Positions 22,855 to 32,016 of a stretch of DNA of 32,665 nt are shown in pieces. Both the position numbers and the translations under genes were made by a program. The notes beneath the pieces were generated by a model. That model saw only the letters and a program-made list of their open reading frames with translations. It was not told where the DNA came from and searched no databases. The DNA is from a gamma proteobacterium symbiont of Ctena orbiculata (GTDB lineage: Bacteria > Pseudomonadota > Gammaproteobacteria > Chromatiales > Chromatiaceae), in contig NATV01000073.1 in the NCBI GenBank assembly GCA_003094535.1, forward strand, positions 1-32,665, given 5' to 3'. The first letter of the stretch is position 1. Each line of letters begins with the position of its first letter.

Positions 22855-25277
22855 TGATCCTCTCCTTTAGCCGGGATGGCGGCTTCATCCAAAGACTGCA
22901 TACGCTCCGAGAAACGGATCAGGCTGGCTTCCACCAGCCCGTTGACGCTATTCTCGGGAAACAGTCCGTTGTCGTCGCGCTCACCCGCTGCAATGCCGGT
23001 CAGCAGAGCGATGCCTTCATCGACAGTCGACACCGGATAGACGGCAAACTGTCCCGCCTTCACCGCCTCCACCACATCCTCGCGCAGCATCAGGTGTTTG
23101 ATGTTGGCGCTCGGAATCAACACCCCCTGATCACCGCTCAATCCCCTGGCCTTGCAGATGTCGAAATAACCCTCGATCTTCTCGTTGACCCCGCCTATGG
23201 CCTGCACCTCGCCCAACTGGTTGACCGATCCGGTTACCGCGAACTGCTGTTTGATCGCCAGGCCGGAGAGCGCCGAGAGCAGGGCATAGAGTTCGGCGGA
23301 GGATGCGCTGTCGCCCTCGACTTCGCCATAGGACTGCTCGAAGACCAGGCTGGCGGAGAGTGACAGCGGGTAGTCGGGCGCATAACGTCCGGAGATAAAT
23401 CCGCAAAGTATATAGACCCCCTTGGAGTGGATCGGGCCACCCAGCTCCACCTCGCGCTCGATGTCGACCACCTGCCCCTTGCCGAGGCGGGCGCGGGCGG
23501 TGATGCGGGTGGGGTGGCCGAAACGCTGACCGCCGAGCAGCATCACGGAGAGGCCGTTGATCTGACCCACCACCTCTCCTGCGGTGGCGATCATCAAAGT
23601 GCCCCGGATTACCTCCTGCTGCAGCTGTTGCTGGATCCGGTCGGCACGGTGGATCTGGGCTTCGACCGCCTTCTCTACGTCGTCACTGGTAATCCGGGAT
23701 TTGTCCTGTTCGCCGGCCCAGTAGTTGGCCTGCTGGATCAGGTCGACCAGGGAGCGCATATGGCTGCTGATACGTTCGCTGTCATCCGCCAGGCGCATGC
23801 AGTGATCGATCACCCGGGCCACCGCGAACCTGTCCAGCGGACGCAGTTCATGGTGCCTTGCGAGGGAGGCGATCAGCTGCCCGTAGTTTTTTTCGTTGTG
23901 GCTGTCGCGCTGCAGCTCATCATCGAAATCCACCGCGACCTTGAACAGCTCATCGAACTCCGGATCAAGGGCCTGCAGCAGATAGTAGATATGGCGTTCG
24001 CCGAGCAGCACCACTTTGACCTCCAGCGGTATCGGTTCAGGCTCGAGGGACTGGGTGCTGATTAGGCTTGTGATCTGGGCCAGGGATTCGATGCGGATCT
24101 CGCCCGACTGGAGAACCCGTTTCAGGGTCTCCCAGGCGAATGGCTGCATCAACAGCTTGAGTGCGTCGAGAATCAGGTAGCCGCCGTTAGCGCGATGCAG
24201 AGCGCCGGGCCTGATCATGGTGAAATCGGTCTCCAACGCCCCCAGGTGGGCGCGGTGCTCGATGCGCCCAACCAGGTTGTTGTAGCCGGGCAGGTCTTCA
24301 TAGACGATGGGCGCGCCGCCATTGGCCTCGTGGGCCAGCAGCAGGTTAACCCGGTAGCGGTAGTGCCAGGGCGGTCCCTCTTCATGTTGGCCAAGGGGAA
24401 TGCCTAACAGGGTGGGTTTGCGTTCATCACGGGGGAGAAACTGCTGATAATTGCTGACAATGTCCTCTTCCACCCGGTCCAGATAGGTAATGACCGCCGG
24501 AATCTGGCGATATTTCTCCCGCAGCGCATCGATCAGATGGTGTACCGCCGATGCCGTCATCTCCCGGTTCAGCTTGCCGATCTCTTCCCGGGCCTCTTTC
24601 TGCCACTGGGGAATGGCGTGGAGGGTCTTGCGCAGTTCTTCCTGCAGCTCCTTGACATCCTTTTCGATGGCCGCCTGCTGCGCCTCCGAAAGCTTCTCGA
24701 ACTGGTCCGGCCCGAGGATCTTGTCATCCTTTTTCGGGCCGAGGGTAAAACCCGTGGGGGTATTGATCAGGGCGATATGCTTCTTCTCCGCCTTTTTCTG
24801 CATCGCCGCCATGGCATGCTCCTGGCGCTCCTCGAAGTGCTCTTCCAGGGCCTGACGGCGGGTGTGGTACTCATCGCTCTCGAATACCAGGGGTATCGCC
24901 TCCTGCAGGTCCGTGACCAGCTGCTCCATATCCTGCATGAGGATGACCCCTTTGCCTGCAGGCAGGGCGATGGCCTGTGGTTTTCGGGCATCGCTGAAAT
25001 TATTTACATAGCACCAGTCGGAAGGTATCGGCCGTTCTGCGGCCAGATCCTCCAGATAGCCACGAACCATGGCGAATTTCCCCGCTCCCGCGGGTCCCAG
25101 CGCATAGAGGTTGTAGCCTTTATGGGTTACGCCAAGTCCGAAGCGGAGGGCCTCGGCGGCCCTTTCCTGGCCGATAAAGCCCACCAGATCCTCCACTTCA
25201 TCGGTGGAGTCGAAGCTGAACTGTTCCGGGTCGCAATGGCGATGCAGGAGTTCGGGTGTCAAGGGACGAGTCGTCAT
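22851..25277 (-). CDS. ATP-dependent Lon-like protease (LonB/YcbZ type)
   Basis: The 808-residue protein has an AAA+ ATPase with Walker A GPAGAGK at 61-67, a coiled-coil insert near 150-240, and a C-terminal Lon protease domain. The catalytic dyad is Ser657 (GDSAS) and Lys700 (GGVNEK), 43 residues apart as in Lon. Unlike Lon proper it lacks the N-terminal LAN domain, so it belongs to the AAA_32/LonB-like group with E. coli YcbZ. A longer frame reaches 25331, but AAGGAG sits just before the ATG at 25275-25277. The stop overlaps the downstream universal stress gene. It is divergent from the zinc-ribbon gene. It probably degrades misfolded or regulatory proteins under stress. Confidence 0.92.
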   Translation of the reverse strand: MTTRPLTPELLHRHCDPEQFSFDSTDEVEDLVGFIGQERAAEALRFGLGVTHKGYNLYALGPAGAGKFAMVRGYLEDLAAERPIPSDWCYVNNFSDARKPQAIALPAGKGVILMQDMEQLVTDLQEAIPLVFESDEYHTRRQALEEHFEERQEHAMAAMQKKAEKKHIALINTPTGFTLGPKKDDKILGPDQFEKLSEAQQAAIEKDVKELQEELRKTLHAIPQWQKEAREEIGKLNREMTASAVHHLIDALREKYRQIPAVITYLDRVEEDIVSNYQQFLPRDERKPTLLGIPLGQHEEGPPWHYRYRVNLLLAHEANGGAPIVYEDLPGYNNLVGRIEHRAHLGALETDFTMIRPGALHRANGGYLILDALKLLMQPFAWETLKRVLQSGEIRIESLAQITSLISTQSLEPEPIPLEVKVVLLGERHIYYLLQALDPEFDELFKVAVDFDDELQRDSHNEKNYGQLIASLARHHELRPLDRFAVARVIDHCMRLADDSERISSHMRSLVDLIQQANYWAGEQDKSRITSDDVEKAVEAQIHRADRIQQQLQQEVIRGTLMIATAGEVVGQINGLSVMLLGGQRFGHPTRITARARLGKGQVVDIEREVELGGPIHSKGVYILCGFISGRYAPDYPLSLSASLVFEQSYGEVEGDSASSAELYALLSALSGLAIKQQFAVTGSVNQLGEVQAIGGVNEKIEGYFDICKARGLSGDQGVLIPSANIKHLMLREDVVEAVKAGQFAVYPVSTVDEGIALLTGIAAGERDDNGLFPENSVNGLVEASLIRFSERMQSLDEAAIPAKGEDQ

Positions 25278-25356
25278 GGAAAACTCCTTGTGACCTGCTA
25301 TCTGATTGGGAGAGCGCAGCGGAGTACGCACAATCAGCTTGGAAATCTGGTCTCTA

Positions 25357-25485
25357 CTAAAATTGTAGACCGACCCGGGTTAGGAACCATGACCCAGCGC
25401 AGATCAACCCCCGACTGGGGCGCCACAGGCAGCCGCGATCCTCGGCAATTGACCGCTGCATGACGTCTACAAGCTACAATTAAAG
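25357..25485. promoter_or_regulatory. Inverted pair of CTACAATT motifs in the divergent intergenic region
   Basis: The motif CTACAATT-x2-AG occurs at 25474-25485 on the plus strand and at 25357-25368 on the minus strand, 10 of 12 bases alike. Each contains TACAAT, a good -10 hexamer, pointing to the gene on its own side. On the plus strand TTGACC lies 20 bases upstream, a longer spacing than ideal; on the minus strand no good -35 is seen. The repeated motif may be a shared control element for the Lon-like and zinc-ribbon genes. Confidence 0.4.
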
Positions 25486-25536
25486 TGGAACAAGAAAAAA
25501 AAGAGATCATTAACGCCATCTCATCAGGAGGTTGCC

Positions 25537-26040
25537 ATGATGTCTCGAAACATGACGCACACGTCCATCAAGAGAAGGGACAGACTACTCAAGGAGCGGA
25601 GTATGGATGCCTACCGAAGTGATCATAAACTTTCCGACCCCACCCTGTGCCAGATCTGCGGTGCGGTCTATTCGGCTGGTCGCTGGCAGTGGCGGGAGAC
25701 CCTGCCGGATGAGGCCAAGGAGACCCGCTGCCCCGCCTGCCAGCGTATCCATGACCGGGTACCCGCAGGGTATCTCACCCTCAGCGGCGACTTTTTCAAC
25801 GAACATAGGAAGGAGATCATGCGCCTGGTTCACAATCACGTAGAGAGACAGCGGACCCAGCATCCGCTGCAGAGAATTATCGATACCCATACCTTGGAGT
25901 CTGGCGAGATGGAGATCACTTTCACCGAGTTTCATCTGCCGAAGGGGGTTGGCGAGGCGCTTAAAAAGGCCTATCAGGGCGAGCTCCACCTACACTTTCC
26001 CGGGGAATCGGGACAGCTGCGGGCCAGTTGGTCCCGTTAG
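25537..26040 (+). CDS. BCAM0308-like zinc-ribbon protein
   Basis: The 167-residue protein has a basic N terminus followed by a zinc ribbon made of CQICG near 58 and CPAC near 67-70, i.e. C-x2-C with a second C-x2-C about 25 residues on. The rest (HRKEIMRLVHNHVERQRTQHPLQRI) is helical and conserved with BCAM0308-family proteins, whose role is unproven. AGGAGG is five bases before the first ATG. It is divergent from the Lon-like protease gene and may work with it in stress handling. The gene reads into pcm 50 bases later. Confidence 0.75.
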   Translation: MMSRNMTHTSIKRRDRLLKERSMDAYRSDHKLSDPTLCQICGAVYSAGRWQWRETLPDEAKETRCPACQRIHDRVPAGYLTLSGDFFNEHRKEIMRLVHNHVERQRTQHPLQRIIDTHTLESGEMEITFTEFHLPKGVGEALKKAYQGELHLHFPGESGQLRASWSR

Positions 26041-26090
26041 GGCAGCGCTGAGCCTGTTCGCGGGATCAGTTGCGTCATAGGTGCAGAGTC

Positions 26091-26786
26091 ATGTCAGATC
26101 AACAGCAGATGATAAGCGATATCGAACGGGAGGTGGCCTACACGCGGCATATGATAGGCCGATCCGCCTTCAGTCATTCGGTGATGAATGCCATCCGTCT
26201 GGTACCCAGAGAGGCCTTCGTACCGGAAACGGAACGTCGATTCGCCTATAATAACGGTCCCCTGCCGATCGGCTGCGGGCAGACTATCTCTCAGCCCTAC
26301 ATTGTCGCCCTGATGACCGACCTGCTCGAGCTGGATGGGGATGATGTTGTGTTGGAGGTCGGTACCGGTTCCGGCTATCAGGCCGCCGTGCTCTCCAGGG
26401 TGGCGAAACAGGTCTATACCCTGGAGATTATCGATACCCTTGCAGAGCGGGCGGCGGAGACCCTGGATAACCTAGGGTATGACAATATTACCTGCCGATG
26501 TGTCGATGGCTACAACGGCTGGCCGGAACACGCCCCTTATGACGCAATCATGGTTACCGCCGCCGCCGTGGAGATTCCGCCGCCGCTGATCGACCAGTTG
26601 CGGCCGGGGGGGAGGCTGGTGATACCGCTGGGCCGCCCCTACGACTATCAGAATCTTGTCCTGGTTGAGAAGAGCCGCTCGGGCGAGGTCCGTGAAAGGG
26701 TGATTCTCGGCGTGGCATTCGTGCCGTTGACCCGCAGCGATGCCCATCGCGGGATCTACGGCGTCGACCGATCCGAATCGATCTGA
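26091..26786 (+). CDS. pcm: Protein-L-isoaspartate O-methyltransferase
   Basis: The 231-residue enzyme repairs isoaspartyl damage in aged proteins using S-adenosylmethionine. PREAFVPE and the GCGQTISQPYIVALM segment are family signatures. The SAM site VLEVGTGSGYQAAVLSRV is intact, and a post-I acidic residue follows in TLEIID. The C-terminal GGRLVIPLG is also present. A TTG 21 bases upstream is in frame, but the ATG at 26091 with AGGTG ahead of it is preferred. It lies in line after the zinc-ribbon gene and before the reductase gene, forming a possible stress-oriented run of three genes. Confidence 0.92.
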   Translation: MSDQQQMISDIEREVAYTRHMIGRSAFSHSVMNAIRLVPREAFVPETERRFAYNNGPLPIGCGQTISQPYIVALMTDLLELDGDDVVLEVGTGSGYQAAVLSRVAKQVYTLEIIDTLAERAAETLDNLGYDNITCRCVDGYNGWPEHAPYDAIMVTAAAVEIPPPLIDQLRPGGRLVIPLGRPYDYQNLVLVEKSRSGEVRERVILGVAFVPLTRSDAHRGIYGVDRSESI

Positions 26787-26841
26787 CACCTCCCTCCGGA
26801 TGGCAGAGCGGCGGTATTGAAGCTGAAGCGAGTCGATAGCA

Positions 26842-28668
26842 ATGATACAAGCTCCTTTTCAATCGGAGATCGCCCGCTATATCTGGGAGAGCAAGTATCG
26901 TAACCATGAGCAGGGCGGGCACGTCGACGGGAGTATTGAGGAGAGCTGGCAACGGGTGGCTCAAGGGGTTGCCGGCATCGAGTCGCGAAATAGGGATGCC
27001 TGGCGTGACCGCTTTCTGAATAGCCTCCGGGGGTTCGATTTCCTACCGGGGGGACGGATCCTGGCGGGGACAGGCGTCGCCCGTGATGTCACTCTTTTCA
27101 ACTGTTTTGTGATGGGGCCGGTCGAGGATTCACTCGAGGGAATTTTCGATGCCCTCAGGGAGGGGGCATTGACCATGCAGCAGGGCGGCGGCATAGGCTA
27201 CGACTTCTCCAGCCTTCGCCCCTACGGATCAGCGGCGAGGCGGGTGGGCGGCATCGCATCGGGGCCGGTCTCGTTTATGCGCATCTGGGATGCGATGTGC
27301 GATACCCTGGTATCAACCGCATCGCGACGCGGAGCCATGATGGCGAGCCTGCGCTGCGACCATCCCGATATCGAACGCTTTATCGATGCCAAGGGACAGC
27401 CGGGCGAGTTGCGTCATTTCAATCTATCGGTGCAGATCAGCGACCCATTCATGAGCGCCGTCGAGCGGGATGAAGACTGGCCGCTGCTGTTTCCGGCCAA
27501 GGCACTGCCCGGCAACGGCCGGGGCGGTGGCGGAATCATTGAGCGCTGTTGGAACGATCCGCAATGCGTCGAGCCCTGCCTGGTAATGCGCATTGTCAAG
27601 GCACGGGAGTTGTGGGAGCGGATCATGCGCGCCAACTACGACTATGCAGAGCCGGGTGTACTGTTCATCGATGAGATCAACCGAATGAACAATCTCCGCT
27701 ACCGAGAGTGGATCAGCACCACAAATCCTTGCGGAGAGATCCCGCTGCCGGCCTATGGGGCCTGCAATCTGGGATCGCTGAATCTGACCCGTTTCGTGAC
27801 AGCGCCTTTCACAGAATCTGCCGCCATTGACTACCCTGCGGTGGAGCGCACGGTAACACTGGCCGTTCGCTTCCTCGACAATGTCATCGATTTGTCACGC
27901 TTTCCCTTGCCAGACCAGCAGCAAGAGGCGCGGGGTACGCGGAGGATCGGCCTGGGTATTACCGGTTTGGCGGACAGCCTGATCATGCTCGGACTCCACT
28001 ACGCCGATGAACGGGCCAGGGAAGCGGCGGCAGGGATCATGGCCCGGGTCTGCCATACGGCCTATCGGAGTTCCATAGAATTGGCGAAGGAGAAGGGTGT
28101 GTTTCCCTTGTTTGAACGGGATGCCTATCTGCAAAGCCCTTTTATCCGCAGCCTGCCTGACGACATCCGGCAGGGGATAGCAAGCCATGGCATTCGCAAC
28201 AGCCATCTCACCGCCATCGCCCCCGCCGGCACCATCAGCCTGCTGGCGAACAATGTCAGCAGCGGCATCGAGCCGGTATACGCGTTCAACTACCGACGCA
28301 GGATCAGGCAGGCGTCAACGCATTACAAGCAATTCGAGATGGTCGATTTTGCCTGGCAGATGTGGTCGAACCTCCATCCTGGCAAACCGTTACCCGACTG
28401 CTTCGTCAATAGTAGAGAGTTGTCTGCGCAAGATCACCTGCAGATGCAATCCGTGCTCCAACCCTATGTGGATAGCGCCATCTCGAAGACCATCAACGTC
28501 CCATCCGATTATCCCTATGAGGCGTTCAAGTCTCTCTACACGACAGCTTTCAAATTGGGTTTGAAGGGATGTACCACATTTCGCCCCAATCCTGTCCGTG
28601 GTGAGATACTCTCTGACGCAGACGATATTGATCACCATTGTCTGGATTATGCCTGCGAAGCGGATTAG
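26842..28668 (+). CDS. nrdJ: Adenosylcobalamin-dependent ribonucleotide reductase, class II, short form
   Basis: The 608-residue enzyme makes deoxyribonucleotides using a B12 radical, with no oxygen needed. The active-site Cys of the first strand is in TLFNCFVMG, and the radical thiyl loop is NPCGEIPLPAYGACNLGSLNL with Asn, Cys and Glu in place. QQGGGIGYDFSSLRP and the nucleotide site APAGTISLLANNVSSGIEP also fit the family. It lacks the long C-terminal zinc/thiol domain of larger NrdJ proteins, but ends in HHCLDYACEAD. The C-x4-C spacing is that of the redox shuttle in NrdA. So it is likely a complete short form. The start ATG at 26842 has only a weak RBS. The convergent GGDEF-EAL gene ends 69 bases later. 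Confidence 0.93.
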   Translation: MIQAPFQSEIARYIWESKYRNHEQGGHVDGSIEESWQRVAQGVAGIESRNRDAWRDRFLNSLRGFDFLPGGRILAGTGVARDVTLFNCFVMGPVEDSLEGIFDALREGALTMQQGGGIGYDFSSLRPYGSAARRVGGIASGPVSFMRIWDAMCDTLVSTASRRGAMMASLRCDHPDIERFIDAKGQPGELRHFNLSVQISDPFMSAVERDEDWPLLFPAKALPGNGRGGGGIIERCWNDPQCVEPCLVMRIVKARELWERIMRANYDYAEPGVLFIDEINRMNNLRYREWISTTNPCGEIPLPAYGACNLGSLNLTRFVTAPFTESAAIDYPAVERTVTLAVRFLDNVIDLSRFPLPDQQQEARGTRRIGLGITGLADSLIMLGLHYADERAREAAAGIMARVCHTAYRSSIELAKEKGVFPLFERDAYLQSPFIRSLPDDIRQGIASHGIRNSHLTAIAPAGTISLLANNVSSGIEPVYAFNYRRRIRQASTHYKQFEMVDFAWQMWSNLHPGKPLPDCFVNSRELSAQDHLQMQSVLQPYVDSAISKTINVPSDYPYEAFKSLYTTAFKLGLKGCTTFRPNPVRGEILSDADDIDHHCLDYACEAD

Positions 28669-28737
28669 GACACACAGGTGTTCAGCATGTCGACAAATCC
28701 AAATCAAACTGCCCCACGGGAAACAGGGTCGCGCCTG

Positions 28738-31700
28738 TCAAATCGATTCTCTCGATCCGGTAGCATCAAGTTTGAATATTTTCTTTTCCAGTTCTTCGGC
28801 GGTCAGCGGATGGCTATAGAGAAATCCTTGCAAAATATCACAATGGTTTCGTCTTAGAAAATCAACCTGTGAATCAGTTTCAACGCCTTCCGCGACGACG
28901 GTGAGTTGCAGTGATTTGCCAAGTGCGATCGCTGCCTTGACAATCTCCGCATCGTTGCGGTTGTTGCTCATGTTACGAATAAATTCCCGGTCTATCTTGA
29001 TTTTTTCCGCATGAAATTTGCTCAGGTAGCTCAATGAAGAAAAACCCGTGCCGAAATCATCGATCGCGAATTGAATGCCGAGAGTGGAGAGATGCTGGAG
29101 GCTCTCGCGCGTTGAATCAGTGGCTTCCATAAGTACAGTTTCTGTAAACTCGAACTCGAGCAGGCTGGGTGTGATGCCATTGGTGTCTAATAGCTCTTCT
29201 ATGCTCTGCTGAAACTGTGCATCGTTCACCTGTTTTGCGCACAGATTGATGGCAATACGCCCAAAATCAATCTGCCGGTCAGACCATGCCTTTGCCTGTC
29301 GGCAGGCCTCACTCATCACCCAGTCTGATATCTGTTTGATTAATCCCCGCTTTTCGGCTATATGAATGAAATCCGCCGGCATCATGATCCCGTGGCTCGG
29401 ATGGCGCCACCTTACAAGTGCTTCAATTCCCGCGATCTCGCCAGATAAGGCATCGAACTGAGGCTGATATTGCAGGAAAAACTCTCCACGCTTCAGTGCC
29501 AGTGAGAGATCGTGGGATAACCTGATCTCGTGGTACATTTGCAGCGACATCTCGTCGCCGAAAAATGTGAAAACACCTCTGCCCGCCTCTTTTGCCTTGT
29601 AGAGAGCGACATCTGCATTACTGAGCATCTCCTCGAGTTTGATATTTTTTGTATCCGGAATGAAGATCCCGGTGCTGGTGCAAATATAGATAGTGTTATC
29701 GTCGACAAGAAAATCATCATTGAACAAATCGATGATTTTCGCTGCCAGGTAGGAAGCATCAGATATACTATCGAGGTTCTTTTGAATCAGAGCGAACTCA
29801 TCACCACCCAGGCGTGCGAGAACGTCGGTTTCACGTATCGTGCGGGTCAAACGCTTGGCAACCTGTTGTAACAGCTTGTCACCCACGGGGTGCCCCAATC
29901 TGTCGTTGACCTCTTTGAAGTGATCGAGGTCCATCAGGTGTAAGGCAAACAGCTCCCCGTAACGACGGTAGCGTGCAATTGTCTGCTTTAGCTCCATGAC
30001 GAACATTGAACGGTTCGGCAGGCCTGTCAGCAAATCGTGATAGGCCAGGTGTTGCATGTTTTCCTCGGAGCGCTTGCGTTCAGTGATGTCATGAAACGAA
30101 ACCACCGCGCCGATGATTCCGTCATTGCCCATTATCGGCGCGGACCAATACTCGATCGGTAAAGATTCTCCGTTTTTACGCCAAAGCACTTCATCCTCCA
30201 CATGATATTCCATGCCGTCCCTGATCGGTTTCATCATGCAGCACTCCTCTTCTGGAAGCGGTGTGCCGTCCGGTAGAGAGTGATGAATCAACATATGGTT
30301 GTTTAGCCCGATCATCTCCTCCTGGGTAAAGCCGAGCATCTCCGAGGCCGAGTGGTTGATGAAGGTGGTAACGCCATTTTTGTCAAAGCCGAAAATCCCT
30401 TCCGTAGTGTGCTCAAGCAGCAACCTGTATCTGGTTTCACTCTCTGCCAGCGCATCCGAGAGCTGCTTCTTCAGCGTTGTATCCAATATCACACCGTCCA
30501 GTTTCAAGGTTGTTTGAGAGGTCGGATCCGGTGTTGCCTGGCCCTGTTCAAAGAGCCATCGGATCTCACCATCCTTTCTCACGATGCGATATTCCAGGGA
30601 GAAGGGCAATCCTCTCGATACTGCCTTGTTGACGGCGGTTTCTACTGCATCACGATCATCGGGATGAATGATCTCGGCATAACTGATCTCATTGTTGGCG
30701 ATTACCGAGTCGGTGCTATAGCCCGTCAACTCGACAAAGCCGTCGCTTAGATACTCCATGGTCCAATCGGAATCGAGCCTGCAGCGATAGACGATGCCTG
30801 GAACATTGTCTACCAGTGCCTGAAAGTTCGCCCTGCTCTGCTCAAGCTGCGCATATGAACATGCCAGCTTTTTGTTCATATCGTTTAATGCTTTCTCTAT
30901 CATTCTCCACTCGTCCTTGCGCCCGAGTCTTATTGGTTTGTTCATCTGCTCCAAACGCATGGTGGACAGCGCACTGACCAGGGTATTGAGCGGTGATTCG
31001 ATATGTCGTCGCAACAGATAAAACATGGCGCTCATGATGATCGTGATAATAATGATCAACAGCATGCTCATCCGTGCGCCGGTGTCTACAATCAGCGCCC
31101 TGATGTCAGTACGGACATGCTGGGCAGCCTGAGAAGCCTCTCTTTCTGCCTGTTCGATCAGGATGTGTAGGGTTGATTCGTTGAGCGCCAATTGCCGCCA
31201 CTCTCGCGATAGTCCGGATAATTCCTGCAGCAGATCCTTTATTAAATCTTGGTAGTGGATGACAAGAGCGGTGAGTTGTCGACCATGCACGGCAACTTCG
31301 GGCGTGGTTGCGGTAATTGTCTGAAGCCGCAAATGGAGGGTGTCAAGCTGCTGTAGCAAGCCGTTGCTATCAACTTCGACCTCAAAGTTGTGAATGGCAA
31401 GATCTGCAGTTTTTCTATCGATGATAAGCAAACTTTCCCTATAGCCGGTCAACAAACTGAGAAGCTGATCGTAATAATCGGTATCATCGCCGGCCAGGGT
31501 TGATTCGATCATCCAGTTGCTGACCAGGATTTCGAGGGAGTGGAGTTCCGCATGTGCGCTACGGACGACCTGCTCAAGAACCTCGAAGATCACATTGACC
31601 GCAACCGAGTGCGAGATAAAACGCTTGAAGCTGGTTGTGTAGATGGTGAGCTGATTGCGAAGCGTCTCCTCCTTCGTGTTCGCCGCAATGGCGGTCAGAT

Positions 31701-31992
31701 TTTCAACGATGCGATCACCATGCTGAATCAGGTTTTCCTTCTCGATGCGATAAGTGCGGGTAAGCCGGTTGATATCTGCGGATATGACTGCCAGGCGACG
31801 TGTGCTGGCGGCGTTGTCGATCAGCTCGTTGAGATGAACGGTGGCGACTTCCGTAGCAAGTTCACGGGTGGTCGAGAGGGTGCCATGGAGGATAAGAAGC
31901 GTTATTACCATGGCGGAGACAAGCAGGGTGATCAAAAGCCAAATCTTTGACCTGATTTTCAGTCTATTGAAAAGAGCGAGCGGTGATTTCAT
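28738..31992 (-). CDS. Membrane receptor with PAS-PAS-GGDEF-EAL output
   Basis: The 1084-residue protein has membrane helices at about 16-37 and 308-327 enclosing a 270-residue, mostly helical periplasmic sensor, with a HAMP-like linker after the second helix. Two PAS domains follow (about 388-505 and 515-640), then GGDEF (about 645-805) and EAL (about 820-1075). The GGDEF motif at 729-733 is intact, with RxxD inhibitory site RETD at 720-723. The EAL motif at 857-859 is intact. The NDRLGH loop and the DDFGTGFSSLSYL segment are also conserved, so both c-di-GMP synthesis and breakdown are possible. A periplasmic binding protein gene ends 24 bases before it on the same strand, suggesting a ligand-loaded partner for the sensor. 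Confidence 0.92.
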   Translation of the reverse strand: MKSPLALFNRLKIRSKIWLLITLLVSAMVITLLILHGTLSTTRELATEVATVHLNELIDNAASTRRLAVISADINRLTRTYRIEKENLIQHGDRIVENLTAIAANTKEETLRNQLTIYTTSFKRFISHSVAVNVIFEVLEQVVRSAHAELHSLEILVSNWMIESTLAGDDTDYYDQLLSLLTGYRESLLIIDRKTADLAIHNFEVEVDSNGLLQQLDTLHLRLQTITATTPEVAVHGRQLTALVIHYQDLIKDLLQELSGLSREWRQLALNESTLHILIEQAEREASQAAQHVRTDIRALIVDTGARMSMLLIIIITIIMSAMFYLLRRHIESPLNTLVSALSTMRLEQMNKPIRLGRKDEWRMIEKALNDMNKKLACSYAQLEQSRANFQALVDNVPGIVYRCRLDSDWTMEYLSDGFVELTGYSTDSVIANNEISYAEIIHPDDRDAVETAVNKAVSRGLPFSLEYRIVRKDGEIRWLFEQGQATPDPTSQTTLKLDGVILDTTLKKQLSDALAESETRYRLLLEHTTEGIFGFDKNGVTTFINHSASEMLGFTQEEMIGLNNHMLIHHSLPDGTPLPEEECCMMKPIRDGMEYHVEDEVLWRKNGESLPIEYWSAPIMGNDGIIGAVVSFHDITERKRSEENMQHLAYHDLLTGLPNRSMFVMELKQTIARYRRYGELFALHLMDLDHFKEVNDRLGHPVGDKLLQQVAKRLTRTIRETDVLARLGGDEFALIQKNLDSISDASYLAAKIIDLFNDDFLVDDNTIYICTSTGIFIPDTKNIKLEEMLSNADVALYKAKEAGRGVFTFFGDEMSLQMYHEIRLSHDLSLALKRGEFFLQYQPQFDALSGEIAGIEALVRWRHPSHGIMMPADFIHIAEKRGLIKQISDWVMSEACRQAKAWSDRQIDFGRIAINLCAKQVNDAQFQQSIEELLDTNGITPSLLEFEFTETVLMEATDSTRESLQHLSTLGIQFAIDDFGTGFSSLSYLSKFHAEKIKIDREFIRNMSNNRNDAEIVKAAIALGKSLQLTVVAEGVETDSQVDFLRRNHCDILQGFLYSHPLTAEELEKKIFKLDATGSRESI

Positions 31993-32016
31993 CTTTCATC
32001 AGATTACTGGGCGGTA

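Noticed and set aside
25278-25331. 18-codon extension of the Lon-like protease
   Set aside because: AAGGAG precedes the inner ATG, and family members begin close to TPELLHRH.
24537-25463. 308-codon plus-strand frame opposite the Lon-like gene
   Set aside because: It is a shadow of the GC-rich protease gene; the protease frame has all motifs and a good start.
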